A stretch of 64,000 nucleotides of DNA from Corythucha ciliata (GCA_038030265.1 CM075939.1:48341253-48405252); one strand, 5' to 3'. Shown: positions 35,640 through 47,560, numbered from the stretch's first letter. The notes: generated by a model from the sequence alone, not told the origin. Made by a program: numbers and translations.

Positions 35640-36356
35640 TGGGTCTTGTTTGTGGTTCGACTGTGATGAAAAATTTACTGCGGTTGGTGGCTTTTTCTAG
35701 ACCTTTGCTGTGGTTGCATATTTGCTGTGGTTGGATATTTGCTGTGGTTGGACATGTGCTGTGGTTGGACATTTGATGTGGTTTGACCTCTGCTGTGGTT
35801 GGATCCTTACTGTGGTTGCACATTTGCTGTGGTTGGATATTTGCTGCGGTTCACCTCTGCTGTGGTTGGTCATGTGCTGTGGTTGGACCTTTGCTGTTGT
35901 TGGGACATTGCAGTGGTTGGACCTCTGCTGTGGTTGGAGTTTTTTTTTATGGTTAGACCTTATTTGTAGTGAGATCTTTGCTATGTTTCAGAGAATTGCT
36001 GTGATCGGAGCCCATCTGTGGTTGGACCTCTGATGAGGTTGGTCCTTTGCTGTGGTTGGACTTCTGCTATGTTTGGACCTTTGCAGTGATTGGACCTCAG
36101 TTGTAGTTGGACCCCGGCCGTAGTTGGACATTTGCTGAGTTTCGGCATGTGCTGTGGTGTGGTTGGGACTTTACTGTGAGTGGTCCTTATTGGGCCATTG
36201 TTCTTCATTCGGGCGGTGTTGTTGGACATTTGCTTTGGTTGAAGCCCCGCTGTCGCTGGAGCCTTGCAGTTCTTGGACATTTACTGTTGTTTGTCGTCTG
36301 CTGTGGTCGGACATTCGCCGTCGTTAGACATTTACTGTGGTTTGACCTCTGCTGTG
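35640..36356 (+). repeat. 17-bp minisatellite GACATTTGCTGTGGTTG, left part
   Basis: Some 35-40 units close to GACATTTGCTGTGGTTG lie head to tail, very regular at 35700-35935. Because 17 is not a multiple of 3, the translation cycles through frames and yields an artificial WLDICCGW-like repeat protein, which I do not call. The array stops at 36356, where an LTR element is inserted, and resumes at 38225. Confidence 0.9.
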
Positions 36357-36553
36357 TGTTTTATATTTGGGGTCTATTAATCGGATAATTAATAAGACGT
36401 TTTGGCGACAAGACTTTTTTATTAAGGTCTTCTCTGGACCAATATACTCGAATGCCATCTTGGCTGAAGGGGGGAGGGCTTTACAGTATGGCCAACATTT
36501 GGGCTAATTAATAGTTATTGAACTTAATGTAGTGACGTCACAAGTATACAACA
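36357..36553 (-). repeat. 3' LTR
   Basis: 197 bp; on the plus strand it runs TGTTTTATATTTGGGG to GTATACAACA. The 3' role follows from the gag orientation. Confidence 0.93.
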
Positions 36554-36760
36554 TCTCCGTTGTTTTTACAAAAATAAGACAAAAATATAGTAAGAATGAA
36601 CTCAAAAGACAATTGCTAGAATTTAAGGAATTTTAAAGACGACGACAAACTTACTTCCTACGGCTTAAAGATAATGTAGAAAGAAAAATGTTTAGAAAAA
36701 AAAAAGAAATACGTTACAAAGTAATGAGTAAATTAAGACAAAATATGTGACAATTCAAAA

Positions 36761-37890
36761 TTATGAATAATCAGAAAACGTAAAGCGTTTGGGGGGACAA
36801 AGCACTCTTCTTGGACGCTCACGCACAGGAGTGTCTGTATTCCTCAGTATCTGTTCCTGCCCTCGGTTGACCTCGTCTGGCACATTAAGATTTATACGAT
36901 TCGGCGGAACGGCTCGACATGTGTCAGCATTACCGGAAGGCAATGGAGAAGGGATGGGAACGACTGTAGAGCGGTAAGAAAGACGTACAGGAGAGTTGTT
37001 GGTCCATTTTCCAATGGGTGGGACCAATTTTCCGACAGTGGCGACATTGGACACCTTGAGCTGGGCATTTAAAACGGTGAACTTGACCGCAGTTTCCGCA
37101 AGTTGACGTTCTTGAAGACGACGGTGCTCGCTCTCTTGAAGAATAACGATAGTTTGACGACGGTGTTGATGAGCGACGTGAAAATCGGCTTGGAGATCGA
37201 GACTGTCGGCGAGATTGACGGATTGTGTTGACAGTCGAGTCACCCTGAAGCCTTTCGATGCCATGTTGAGAGGCGATCATGGCTTTTGTAATGGTGACCG
37301 CCTTCTCTAGTGATAGATCTGGCTCTTGAAATAATCTTTCTTTTATTATAGTGTGGCGACGACTCATATTGCAAATGAATAAGTCCATAACGAGAGACTC
37401 TCTGAGTGGGCCCAATTCACACTCATGGCTCAAAAGATGGAGGTCAGTCAAAAATGAATCGACATCCTCGTCCCTCTGCTGGCGAGTAAGGAGTTTATCA
37501 CGTGCCATTGTAAGATTTTTCCGAGGTACGAAATGGTTTTCAAACTTGTTGACTAATATTTTATACGTGACGTTCGACAGAGTCAGATTGAAAGAGTTGA
37601 AAATTTCGACACCTCGTGGGCCAATAAAATGTAAGTAAGAGAAGCGCAACTAACCGGTTTTCGGGCTGCGTTGGCATACCGCTTGCCGTGAGGAATAACT
37701 CGAACGACTGTAACCACCTCGTCCAGGCGACAGACAGGTTCCCGTCGAAGACCATCGGGGGGACGGACGCCGTGCTTAAATTTAAGGTGGGTGTATGAGC
37801 AGGCTTTACCACGGTCCTTGAAGTTGACGACGTTTGTTGTTGGGCTTGTGGTGAAGGTGGCTCTTGACCGGTTCTTGCATCCTGGTCCAT
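36761..37890 (-). pseudogene. gag: Gag of LTR element fused to the pol C-terminal tail
   Basis: ATG at 37888-37890 starts a Gln/Ser/Thr-rich leader, then FDGNLSVAWTRWLQSFELF, typical of gypsy-type Gag. A frame change near 37640 leads to HFIGPRGVEIFNSF and a capsid-like region. This ends with a basic Arg/Ser stretch and a CCHC knuckle (CGNCGQVHRFKC); a second knuckle starts (CRHCRKIG) and breaks off. In a third frame the sequence ends RPRRVLCPPKRFTFSDYS, which resembles the last residues of gypsy integrase. So protease, RT, RNase H and most of integrase were removed by a deletion beginning near the second knuckle. Gag would package RNA; this copy has two frame changes. Confidence 0.85.
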
Positions 37891-38027
37891 TATGTCGAGT
37901 TTTTTCGTTTTTCAGGTTCCACGTGGCGCTAACAGAAGACAAAGTTTACGGCGACGACGAGACTTTCGCGACTAGTTTTTCACCGAACTAATACCGAAAA
38001 TGGCTTTAACTTTTACTTCTGACACCA

Positions 38028-38224
38028 TGTTTTATAATTGGGGTCCATTAATCGGATAATTAATAAGACGTTTTGGCGACAAGACTTTTTTATTAAGGTC
38101 TTCTCTGGACCAACATACTCGAATGCCATCTTGGCTGAAGGGGGGAGGGCTTTATAGTATGGCCAACATTTGGGCTAATTAATAGTTATTGAACTTAATG
38201 TAGTGACGTCACAAGTATACAACA
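38028..38224 (-). repeat. 5' LTR
   Basis: 197 bp, nearly identical to the copy at 36357. It precedes gag on the minus strand and should carry the element promoter, though I see no unmistakable promoter motif. Confidence 0.93.
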
Positions 38225-38460
38225 CTGTGGTTGCACATTTCCTGCGGTTGGATATTTGCTGTGGTTTGACCTCTGCTGTGGTTGGGCCTTTGCTGTGGTT
38301 GGAGCTCGGCTGTAATTGGGCACTAGCTGTTGTTGGGCATGTGCTGTGGTTGGGACTTTACTGTGAGTGGTCCTTATATTTGGCCATTGATCCTTATTGG
38401 GCCATGGTGCTGAGCTTGGGCCTTGTTGGTGGTTTTGGAGTTCAACTGTGATGACAGCTT
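38225..38460 (+). repeat. 17-bp minisatellite, right part
   Basis: Continuation of the 35640-36356 array in the same phase after the LTR insertion (CTGTGGTTGCACATTTCC onward). Confidence 0.88.
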
Positions 38461-38479
38461 TAATATTTCTGTTGGCTTT

Positions 38480-39130
38480 TTCTCATGAACAAACCTAGTT
38501 TTAATGAAATGGCTCAAAACAGCCAATTTCAATGGGGTGACCCATTGAAAATGCCCAATTTCTCAGGATTTACTCCAAAACAATTTTAGAAATGTTCAAG
38601 TTTTTGGTCATTCGTAATTATAATAGAAATTTCGTTGCTTTGGCTTTTTAAAGTCCAGATTACGTGAATTTACCTCTCGAAGAAATCGATTTCGCGAGGT
38701 TGGCCTCTTGTTTAAAACACAAATTATATATTGATTTGGCTCTCACAGAACCTGATTTCGTGGCTTTTTGTTGCTCAATCAATTCTAGGCAATTTCGTAG
38801 AATGACTTTCAAAAAACGCTTTAAAAATTTCCAATTTCACTGGATAAAAAAAGTTTTACGGACTTCAGTTCATCAAAAAAGCATTTTCGCTGATTGAGGT
38901 CTTTTGAAGTTCAGAATTCGACGGGTTTGGTACTTGAAGAAGTCAATTTCGTCGGTCTGGTTCTTTTAAAACCCAAATGTCGTAGATTTGGTGGTCAGAT
39001 CAGTCAGTTCGCTTCTTTTTTACACTTGAATCAGCTCCCAATGCTGAGGAATCGAAAATACAACAATAATTCACTGGTTTGTCTTCTTCAAAAATCATAG
39101 TTCGCGTGTATGGCTCACACCTTGGAAATC
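38480..39130 (+). repeat. Minisatellite AAATTTCGTGGATTTGGCTC family
   Basis: Units such as GATTTCGCGAGGTTGGCC, GATTTCGTGGCTTTTTG and CAATTTCGTCGGTCTGG repeat at about 60-bp spacing, two related half-units each. Confidence 0.65.
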
Positions 39131-42100
39131 CAAATGTCCAAGATTGTTTTTGGAGAGCCAATGTGGCTAGTTCATTGGTGAAAAGTCTGATTCTAGGAGT
39201 TAATCGCCTACATTGGTGAGAGAATAGCTAATAAAATAAGTTCAGCGATAAAACATTGTTTGCTAGGAAGAAGAGCATACTGTGCATTCAAGCACAGGAA
39301 ATTATTACCATTATAAAAACGTTTTTCGTCCATGGTTTTTATAAAATTATAGCCTCCTGCTCCGTCCGTCTATAGTGTGAGATGAGCGATGAAGAAATGC
39401 TGCATTTTCTCCTTTTCCACTGCTTTATTCAAAGAAGTTATATTCCTCGGAATCGCTTTTATTAAAAGCTATCCAGAAAGTGAATAACTTCGCATCGCCT
39501 TCTCCTTTCGCCTACACCCTCTATAAGCGACTCAGTTTTTTTTTTTTCCCCTCTTATTTCTTATTTCAAACTTCCGCTTTTCCTTGATTCTCAATTATGA
39601 AATCTTTGGGTGCAGACAAAATTATCGACCTCCCTCAGCGTCTTTCTTTTTATCTCCCTCTTCTTTTTAGCTTCACTTCTCATTGTTTCATTAAAGAATA
39701 TTGGCAGTGGGCGTAGGACAATTTCTTATACTTGGGAGAACTGGGTGGTGAGAGACACCCCATATTAAAATAAAATACGGATCAGACCTGTTTTGTGAAA
39801 AAAACAACCAAAAACCGTACTCTGAAAATGTCTGTTATACATAAATGTATACAACCCCCCCCCCCTGTGTCCAACACACTTTCTACACTTTTTTACTAGA
39901 CAGTCTTTTCATCGTTTATTTCAATATTCCGTTCCAGGCAGCATTGCCTTTGATCTCCCCGCTTTCCTCCACAGTTCTCACGGTCACGGTTCTATCGCCC
40001 ACTCGTTTTCCAAGCGAATAAACGGTTATAGTTAATGAAAAGGATAAAAGAAGGTTGGATAAAGGGTGATAACCCGTTAATCTCAAAATATATGGGTATT
40101 GATACATATTAAAATGTTGGCATAATCGGTGTAAAAGACCGTTCTGGTTGTCTTTCATCCTCTGTTCAGGCGGGGTTCCTTGATGTGACGTGTTCACGCA
40201 TGAGAAGCCTGGGTGGATGGCGCTTTTTTCAGGGCTCGCTGTGACCCTACAGTCGAGACTTTCTACCCGGGCCACTAAAAATTTCGCAGCATTTCTCCAA
40301 TTCTTATTGCAGTGGCGGTTAAAATCAGCTACGTGTCACTAAGTTTTTCGATGTGCGATTACTCCGATCACCTACGTTTATTCTCATCCCTTTCAACCCT
40401 TGTACAGCAGAGGCTTTTGAACAGTTTCGTGAGGCCCAAAGGCTTATATAGAGGATAGAAATCTTTAATGGGGTTGCAGTACGTTTCTGCCGATTCCATT
40501 CCTTTACTACACCCTTCCTCCACCCTGAACAAAGTCTTTACCCATCGACAACTTCCCATCAATCCAGAGTGCCGCGATCTTTCAATATTTCCACTCTTCA
40601 GTTTCTTTTGTTGTAGCTCTAGAAGAGGGCAGGGGGAGGGTGGCTCTCAATTTCCAAGTTTCTGATGATTGATACCCCCTCAGTGCCCTTTTTATAACCC
40701 CTTCGTGGGGGGGGGGAGAATATTGCACAGAAAATGGGTCGTAAAGATGAAAAGAGGCATCCTATCCACCCCCTCCACCACCCTCTCACCAACCCCGTAT
40801 ACTCTTCGAGCAACTCAGTTTTCCCTCTTATAAACTTGCTAATGATCCATCCCATTTGGTGTAAAGAAAATGAGCGGAGAGGGCCCTACGATTCATCAAG
40901 ACCCTGTTGTAATGAAGAAGAAGGTCCTGATAAATGTGTGCTTCGCCCAACGAAAAAAATGCTCCTTTTATACGCGTAGAGAAAAAAAAGAAGACTAATA
41001 TTACGCCATAACCGGACCCCTCGCTTCACCGCCACAATCTTCGAAATCACCTTGTTTACCATTGAAATTAAATCAAACTCCTTTCCACCCCCTCCCCCCG
41101 ACCGTTCTTTAAACCAAACATTCAAATTGAGCCAGTTTATATTAACTTGGCAGGGATCCTCGGTCATTAATTAACCCTATTTCAACCCCCGCCCACTTTG
41201 CGTGTTCAATTTCGGTGAAATGAATGGGTGGACATTCATTAGTTTAATAAATCCCGACTTCATCAAGTCCCCTGTTTGGAGAAGGTGATTTTTGAAAACA
41301 ACCCCCCCCCCTCCCAACCCGGTAAATGGGGTGGAGTTGGTTGGTGGGTAAGAGAGAGAGCGAGTGAGCTCCAGGGTTGAAAAACCGTTTAAAGTGAAGA
41401 GGGATGGTTGGTGCCAGCTTTCTATTGTTTTCGTTGCCTTTTCATTTCCGCGCCCCTTCATTTTTTTTTTTTTTTTTCAATTTTAAGGTGAAAGCGCGCG
41501 AGCAAACAGAAAGGGGAATATGAGAAAAAACCGTGACCTTTACCACTGAAAAATAACGTGTGCGGATTGAAACTTGAGGGGTAGTACACACACCTACCCG
41601 TATAGCGTCTTTATAGTCTTTATAGCGCGGGCCTTGGGAGGTGTCAAGGACGGAAATAATGACGGTGAGGCGAAGCGAGCGAAGGCAAGCAAAAGCGTTA
41701 CTACGAAGGGTTGAAGTGGCGAGGCGTGATCAAGTGTCAGTCGCTTCCAAGGCTCCTCTGTTCATAAGTGGAGTGCGAGCGAGAGATATGCAGTGTGTGA
41801 GTCGAAGGAGTGAATAGAGGAGAAGAGCGAGTGAATAGACTCTGTAATTCCCCTTTGTGGATCGAATCTCTCCATTTTCTGATCTCTCCATGGTTGGTTG
41901 ACCTTGATAAATGAAAAACTGTCCCATAAAATTCATTAATTTCACTTGGAAGCTGAAGATTTTGCCTCTCAACTCGAATTTGATCACTAGGCGCAGACCA
42001 CTTTTAGTATCTGATCGTTTTGGCTACAGAAATTGACTATTGGGCGTAAAAATGATTGTGCCTTGTTCCCCTTGATTGAGCGCCTGAATGACCTCTCCGT

Positions 42101-42690
42101 TGTGGCAGGGGGAGAGGGGTGGTTGGGTCGTCTTGGTCGCGTAAGTGAGTATTAACACACAAGAGGAGGATAATGCTGGTTGGGTATACATCTGACAATT
42201 TAGGGGCAAAAGGGGAGTGTGATTTTTTACCTGCCAACGCAATGGACACGTGGGTAGCGTTGACACGCCAGACTTAGCACGTGTTGGTCCTCCTTCATGT
42301 CTGCGTCGATGGACTCACGTTCCCGGTCTTATGCCATATCTGGCATAAGTTCAGAGCAATTTTGAGGAAGAAGACACGAATTTTGTTGGCTGTGGGGGGG
42401 GGGATTCTAATACGTACTAAAGACCGCCACTAGGGACATGACGAATCCTCATCACCACATAACCGTCCCATCACGCGTGTGCCTTACCGAGAGGACAAAG
42501 GGGCAACTAGGTCTCAACACAATTCCATCCTGTGGCTTCATCGTGACCCTCAACAATCGATTTGAGTACCGTTGGCCTCAATAATAAGACAATTTTAAGT
42601 GTCCCACGATCAGAAGCGTCCCAACAAGGTGCTATAAGAGGAGAGGACCACCTCGCGTGTACTGTTCTCAGAGAAAGCTTACAGGTAAAT
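39131..42690. other. 3.5 kb without a recognisable gene
   Basis: Contains C, G and T runs (39854, 40711, 41301, 41461, 42396) and GAGCGAG-rich purine tracts at 41660-41830. Open frames up to 119 codons have no recognisable domain and no plausible intron pattern. It is less repetitive than its surroundings, so it may be low-copy genomic DNA. Confidence 0.45.
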
Positions 42691-43920
42691 TTGCGTCTCT
42701 TATTGAGAAAAAAGCGCTAATGCCCGTTTCTCTAGGTCCCTAGGCGGCTAAGATTGGGAAGACACGCTAATTTGCTGTTATTAGGGCAATCACGCGGCGA
42801 TAAGTCTGGAAAACGTGCTAATTATTAGCAAAAATTGAGAAAACTTGTCATTTGCTGCTAAAATCGTGACAAAACTCAATACGCGGTTGACGGAAGACCA
42901 TACATGGCTGAAATTTATAAGAAGCATTGTGCTGTTCTTTGGGCCAGTCTGTGGCTAAAATTGAGAAAATAGTTCATTCTCGTCTAAGAATACGGGGAAA
43001 ACTCCCCTACAGCGGGAACAGATGTCGCTAAAATAGATAAGAAGCGCTAATTTAACGCTAAAATTAGAAAAAAAAACACTAATTTATCTATTAATATTAT
43101 CAGTTTTTAAGCCATAATACTTGATAAATGTTATATTTTTAGGGTTTTGGCTTTTTAGAAGTAAGAAGTAAGAAGTAGAAGAAGAAAAAAGCCAAAACCC
43201 TAAAAATATAACATTTATCACTAATTTATCTAACCTAAAGGCAAATTTTCTACAGACAGAGCGCTAATCTCTAGTTTGCTGAAGGTCTTTAGTGAGCTAC
43301 AATTGAGGTATTACGAAAATGGGCCGCTCTTGGGACAAATCCTCGGCTACATTTGTGGAAAAAGCGATAATTCGCGGCTAAAATCTAAAATTGAGAAAAT
43401 GCGCTAATTAGTGGTTTCATGGTACGAGTTTCCAGACCAAAATCGTGAGAAAAAAAACTCTATTCGCGGTTCACGAGGTCTTTGGACGGCTAGAGAATTT
43501 GGATAAAAAAGTGCTAGTGTGCTGTTCTGGGAAAAAGTTCGCGGCAAATTCACGGCAAAAATGGTAAAAAAAACTCTAGTTCGTGGCTATTAGATTGGGA
43601 AAAATCATAAATTGACAAAAGAGCGCTCGTTCACGGCTAAAATTTGGAAAAAAACAGTAATGTTTGAGGGTTTCTGGGTCAAGTCCGCGACAAAAATTGA
43701 GAAAAAAAAAACGCTAATTCATGGCTAAAGTGGGGAAAATCGCTTATTGGTGGACAGAAATCGTAAAAAACTTCTAATTCGTGGAGCAAATCGAGAAAAT
43801 CAATGAATCGCGCCCAAAATGGTGAAAAATGGCTAATTAGCGGCTTAAATGAAGAAAAAGCGCTAATGTGCGGTGAAAATAGATACATTTTGCGCATCTA
43901 TTATTTCTTGCTTCTTAGCT
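42690..43920 (-). repeat. Minisatellite GAATTAGCG family, longest block
   Basis: About 35-40 degenerate units of GCGGCTAAAATTGAGAAAA and CGCTAATT. A perfect hairpin is inserted at 43123-43219. Confidence 0.8.
43123..43219. repeat. Perfect hairpin, 34-bp arms, 29-nt loop
   Basis: Arms 43123-43156 and 43186-43219 are exact reverse complements (core TTTTTAGGGTTTTGGC). The loop is a run of AGAAGTA-like heptamers. Both sides are flanked by AATTTATCTA-like sequence. Perfection amid a decayed array implies recent origin. Confidence 0.9.
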
Positions 43921-43944
43921 ATTCTAAGCTATTCTTGCTTAACT

Positions 43945-44640
43945 AGTATTTGACCGGACGGGCGTTCCGGAGCCTCATCCAAGCATTATGAGATTACTAC
44001 TTCTGGTGTTCCTCAGGGATCGCACTTGGGCCTGGTTTTATTTCTACTATTTGTGAACGATTTTCCGTCGGCTGTGAACAATTGTGAGTTTTTTTCTTTT
44101 TGCGGATGACTTGAAAGTTTTCCTCAGGGGGGTCGGTTGTCTCCGCGATTGGTTGCTGTTGCAGGAGGATATCAATTCAGTTAGTGTTTGGTGTAAAATA
44201 AATCGTCTCAGCTTGAATATTTTCCAGTGTTCAACTATCTTGGTTTCACGTAAAAAGGTTATGGTTAGACACGCCTACACTATTGATGGTGTGGAGCTGG
44301 AGAGAGTCGATAGTGTTAGGGATCTCGGGGTGGTCTTTGACGAAAAATTGCCTTTTAGGGATCACTTGAATGTTTCAGATGCTTGGACTCATGAATCGTG
44401 TCACTTCTGATTTTCCTGACGTGGTTGCCGTCCGCCGCATTTATGTTAGCCTTGTTTTGAGCCATCTCGAATATGCATCTGTTGTAAGGTTTCCGTAGAC
44501 TGCAACGGGGATTAATTGACTCGAGTGGGTACAGAGGAAAGCGGTCAAGTATTTGATGGCCAAGTCTGTTCTCCCGTGGGATGATTGGGAATATGAAGAC
44601 GCTCGCGGTTACTGCGGTTTAATGTCGCTTGAGGGTGGAA
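43945..44640 (+). pseudogene. LINE reverse transcriptase fragment
   Basis: Begins near YLTGRAFRS, then YEITTSGVPQGSHLG, LLFVNDFPSAV, a shift in a T-run near 44090, FADDLKVFLRG (catalytic), INRLSLN and VRDLGVVFDEKLPF. Then in another frame come LGLMNRVTSDFPD and LVLSHLEYASVV followed by a stop. This is the palm-to-thumb part of a Jockey/R1-group RT. The endonuclease and C-terminus are missing. At least two frameshifts and one stop. It adjoins the minisatellite without a visible target duplication. Confidence 0.85.
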
Positions 44641-44839
44641 ATGTCGTGAGTGGGCTCAATTGGAAGCTCTTCAACGGGGTTTGTTTCGCCTTTCATAGTC
44701 GTAGGCTCAGGGAGCCCCTCCCCATCCTTCCATCAAGCACCCCGGCACTGAGCAATCAATGGTTTCGCTGCGTTATGCCAAGTCTGGCAACAACGACAGG
44801 ATCCTCCAATTACCACTGGGCCCTCCCTGGGGCCGACAG

Positions 44840-45290
44840 AAAAAGTCTGCTAAAATTTGAGGATTCAGCCACTTGGAACCCAGTTAGTTTGGCACTTGGA
44901 GGAATCAATTTCGTAGTCAGGGCTCTTTTCAGCCACAAGTTTAGCAGTATGGGCACTTGAGTGGACAATCTTTCGCGCTTTTTCCTATCTCGTGAAGCAA
45001 ATTTCGCAGGATTGGCTGCTCCCTAACGAGCCAACTTTTTGGGACTAAACAATTCAAAATGTCGCTTTTGGCTTTTTAAAAAAATGCAATTTCGCCAGTT
45101 TAGCTCTCCCAGAAACCATTTTCGCGGAGTTTTCCCCATACAAAAGCCAACTTTATGGATTCTACGCTTTGAAAATGAAAATGTCCATCATTGTTCTAAA
45201 ATTCATTTGCTCATTCTAATGCGAAATTTTGAAAGGGGGGTCATTTCAAAACCGAAATTTTGCAGGGTTTGTCTATACACAGCTCTCACC
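44840..45290 (+). repeat. Minisatellite AAATTTCGTGGATTTGGCTC family
   Basis: Units such as AAATTTCGCAGGATTGGC and CAATTTCGCCAGTTTAGC. Followed by a run of 23 A at about 45308-45330. Confidence 0.6.
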
Positions 45291-45330
45291 CTTCGGAATT
45301 GGCTCACCAAAAAAAAAAAAAAAAAAAAAA

Positions 45331-47190
45331 TTCGCTCCGGCAGCTGGCGGTCGGAAAGAGTGCATTTCATCCGTGTACGGATACCCTAAGCCGTCCCAGA
45401 AGTAATAATTTTGATATCATTATTTGTTTCATTAAGCAGAACTTCTCCCTCTATTTTCACCACCCTCTCTTCAAAAATGTCGAAAAGTTTCGGTAGTTTT
45501 CCAAGGGCTTTGTTATATTAAATTTTTGTGCCGTATTTTATAATACATAAACGTGTGAATTTAAGCGATTTTTTTGAAATTTCATCCCCCATTTCACCCT
45601 TCCCCATCAAAGTTTTCGATAAATCTCAATGGAACCCAGGGCTTTCGTTACATTAAATTATTGAGTCGAATTTTAGAGCCTTTAGAACCTTACTTACTTT
45701 AGAGCATTTAGAACTTTAGAGCATTTAGAACCTTGCGAAAGGTTACGGGCGCCTACTTTTGTAGTTGGAACTACCGTTTCGTTTGGTCCAAATAAAATTC
45801 AGGCGGGTAGCTTCTACTAGAGCTCGAGGTTGAATAAACCATCCAGTTGAGGTACAATCAACCGGACAACAAAGGTTATGGTAACACGTGAAGTTGTTCT
45901 TATCTTGCTATCTTGCTGCACTATGGTAAAATGAAGTATGAAAATAAAGTAAGAACTACCTCTTTCTCGGTACTCGGAACAAACAGAAATTATTAATTCT
46001 ACCTCGTTTTCCGTTTTCTTCAACTTGAAGTTTCTGAGCAAAATTTTGTGACTACCTCTATCTTTAGAAGATCCTACTACTTAGTATATTTGACCTTTAT
46101 TACAGTTTTATGGATAATTAGGTGAAGACAAATCAGTACAGCCGAGTTACGGCGCGAGACGGTATTAATTAAATGAAAGCATGATCATGGAATAGGCCCC
46201 CGCAGGACCCCCTGATCTCACTGATCGGACGTTTTTTATATAGGCGTGCTTCCAAAACTTGATTTTTGGTGATTTTGTTTCTGTGTGTGATTGTGATCAA
46301 CCAAATCCTATTTGGATAATAATAATATATTAAAAATTATATAAAGAGTAACCGTAGTAACGTTAATATTACAAAACTTAAAATATAACAGAACCGGGTC
46401 CGATGACGTGTGCAAAACGACAAATATTGGTAGATAGTAGGTTTGCTGAAGGGACATGTCGAGACAGGTTGTGTAGAGCCGTAGATTAGAGCCGTAGCGA
46501 CTTCGAGCTTGTCGAGAGACGGTGACATAAAGCATAAAAAAGTCGTAAGGTAAATAATTTAGACACCAATTTGTAACGGTATAACACCGTCTTTTGTATA
46601 ATACCTAATAAGATATGTCCCGTAGACTTTTTTTGTCCCCTCTTCCTCTGTTGCTCGCCTGCCACGTCGTCGACGGACGCATCCTGGTCGACTGCTTTTC
46701 TTCCGTTCCGTCGCCAGCGACCGGAGGCCTGTAGAGCGAACCACGACCGTATAAATAGTACGTACGACTTAGAGATTAGCCCACCGGTGGTTTAGACGTA
46801 AGACTCCCCCTCGTACAATATTGTGACCCAACAAATACATTAATTCATAACAAGAAACATTCAGAATCGTTATCCTTGCCTGATTCACCGCGTAGAAACG
46901 GGCGTCCCGCGGCAACTCCACTTGAGACGGGGTCACTTGCCGCCGGTGGAAGAGAAGAAAAGACCTCATGATCAAGGCGTCCGTATTCAAATGACTTTCA
47001 TTTAATTAAGGGTCTCACGCCATATTTGGATATACATACTTATATTTGACTTCCTCTAATTATCCCCAATAGTGATGTAGAGGTCATGGGCACTTGATTG
47101 AGCAGTAGGATTTACCAAAAATAGAGGTCCTACGTAATACAAACATTTTTGGCTGGAACTGCAAAGTGAAATGACCAACGTATAGCTTGA
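45331..47190. other. No gene seen
   Basis: AT-rich. A short tandem ATTTAGAACCTT/TTTAGAGC motif repeats at 45674-45735. Overlapping open frames under 80 codons show no motif. Confidence 0.45.
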
Positions 47191-47193
47191 TCA

Positions 47194-47560
47194 GTTACTG
47201 TTGGGTACCCAGGAAGTGTGTACGATGCAAGAGTATTTGCGAACAGCAAATTGAGCACAACGCCGGAAGATTTTTTCTCCGATAATGAATGGATTGCAGG
47301 GGATTCAGCCCATCGCCTAACTTCGTTTGTCATCACCTCATTCAAACATGATTCTCGTCGGGCACCAACCGAACGTGAGTGAAAGTTCAATAAAAAATTC
47401 AGCAGGTATCGTGTACGCGTCGAGCACTGCTTCGGAGTACTGAAGGAAAAATTCAACGGCCTCAAACAGTTGAAAATCAGGATAGTGGACAAGAACAGTT
47501 TACAATTTTGCTGTTAATGGTTTGTCGTGTGCGTGATTCTGTACATTCTGTTACATACTA
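47194..47560 (+). pseudogene. PIF/Harbinger-like transposase, C-terminal relic
   Basis: The plus strand reads VTVGYPGSVYDARVFANSKL, then WIAGDSAHRLTSFVITSFK, then after a TGA at 47380-47382 KFNKKFSRYRVRVEHCFGVLKE. After a TAA at 47515-47517 it continues in frame FVVCVILYIL. GYPGSvhDaRVF, GDsAY/H.L, RV.VE..FG.LK and a final acv.LHN-like segment are the diagnostic order of the DDE_Tnp_4 (Harbinger) nuclease. GDSA includes the second catalytic Asp and VE the Glu. The N-terminal half and TIRs are not found. The minus-strand frame over it is a shadow. Confidence 0.85.

Larger units (their letters stand above)
36357..38224 (-). mobile_element. LTR retrotransposon, gag-bearing, pol deleted, 5-bp TSD
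   Basis: Two 197-bp LTRs (36357-36553 and 38028-38224) start TGTTTTATA and end GTATACAACA and differ at only a few positions. The 5 bases before the element (CTGTG, 36352-36356) equal the 5 after it (38225-38229), a perfect target duplication inside the 17-bp minisatellite. Coding is on the minus strand. Next to the 5' LTR is TGGTGTCAGAAGTAAAAG, which looks like a primer-binding site of the TGGTGTCAGAAGT type used by some gypsy elements. Internal length is only 1474 bp, far too short for pol. Non-autonomous; recent by LTR similarity. Confidence 0.95.

Noticed and set aside
35710..36280. Cys/Trp-rich repeat proteins on both strands
   Set aside because: They are frame-cycling translations of the 17-bp minisatellite.
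36357..36553. Solo LTR
   Set aside because: A second LTR at 38028-38224, internal gag and a matching 5-bp duplication show a two-LTR element.
41660..41830. GAGCGAG-rich purine tract as a promoter
   Set aside because: No TATA, initiator or downstream coding exon could be tied to it.
28070..43920. CRISPR array in the regularly spaced repeats
   Set aside because: Units are contiguous, degenerate and lack unique spacers; the context is a eukaryotic retroelement-rich genome.
47130..47492. 120-codon minus-strand frame
   Set aside because: Shadow of the PIF/Harbinger transposase relic on the plus strand.
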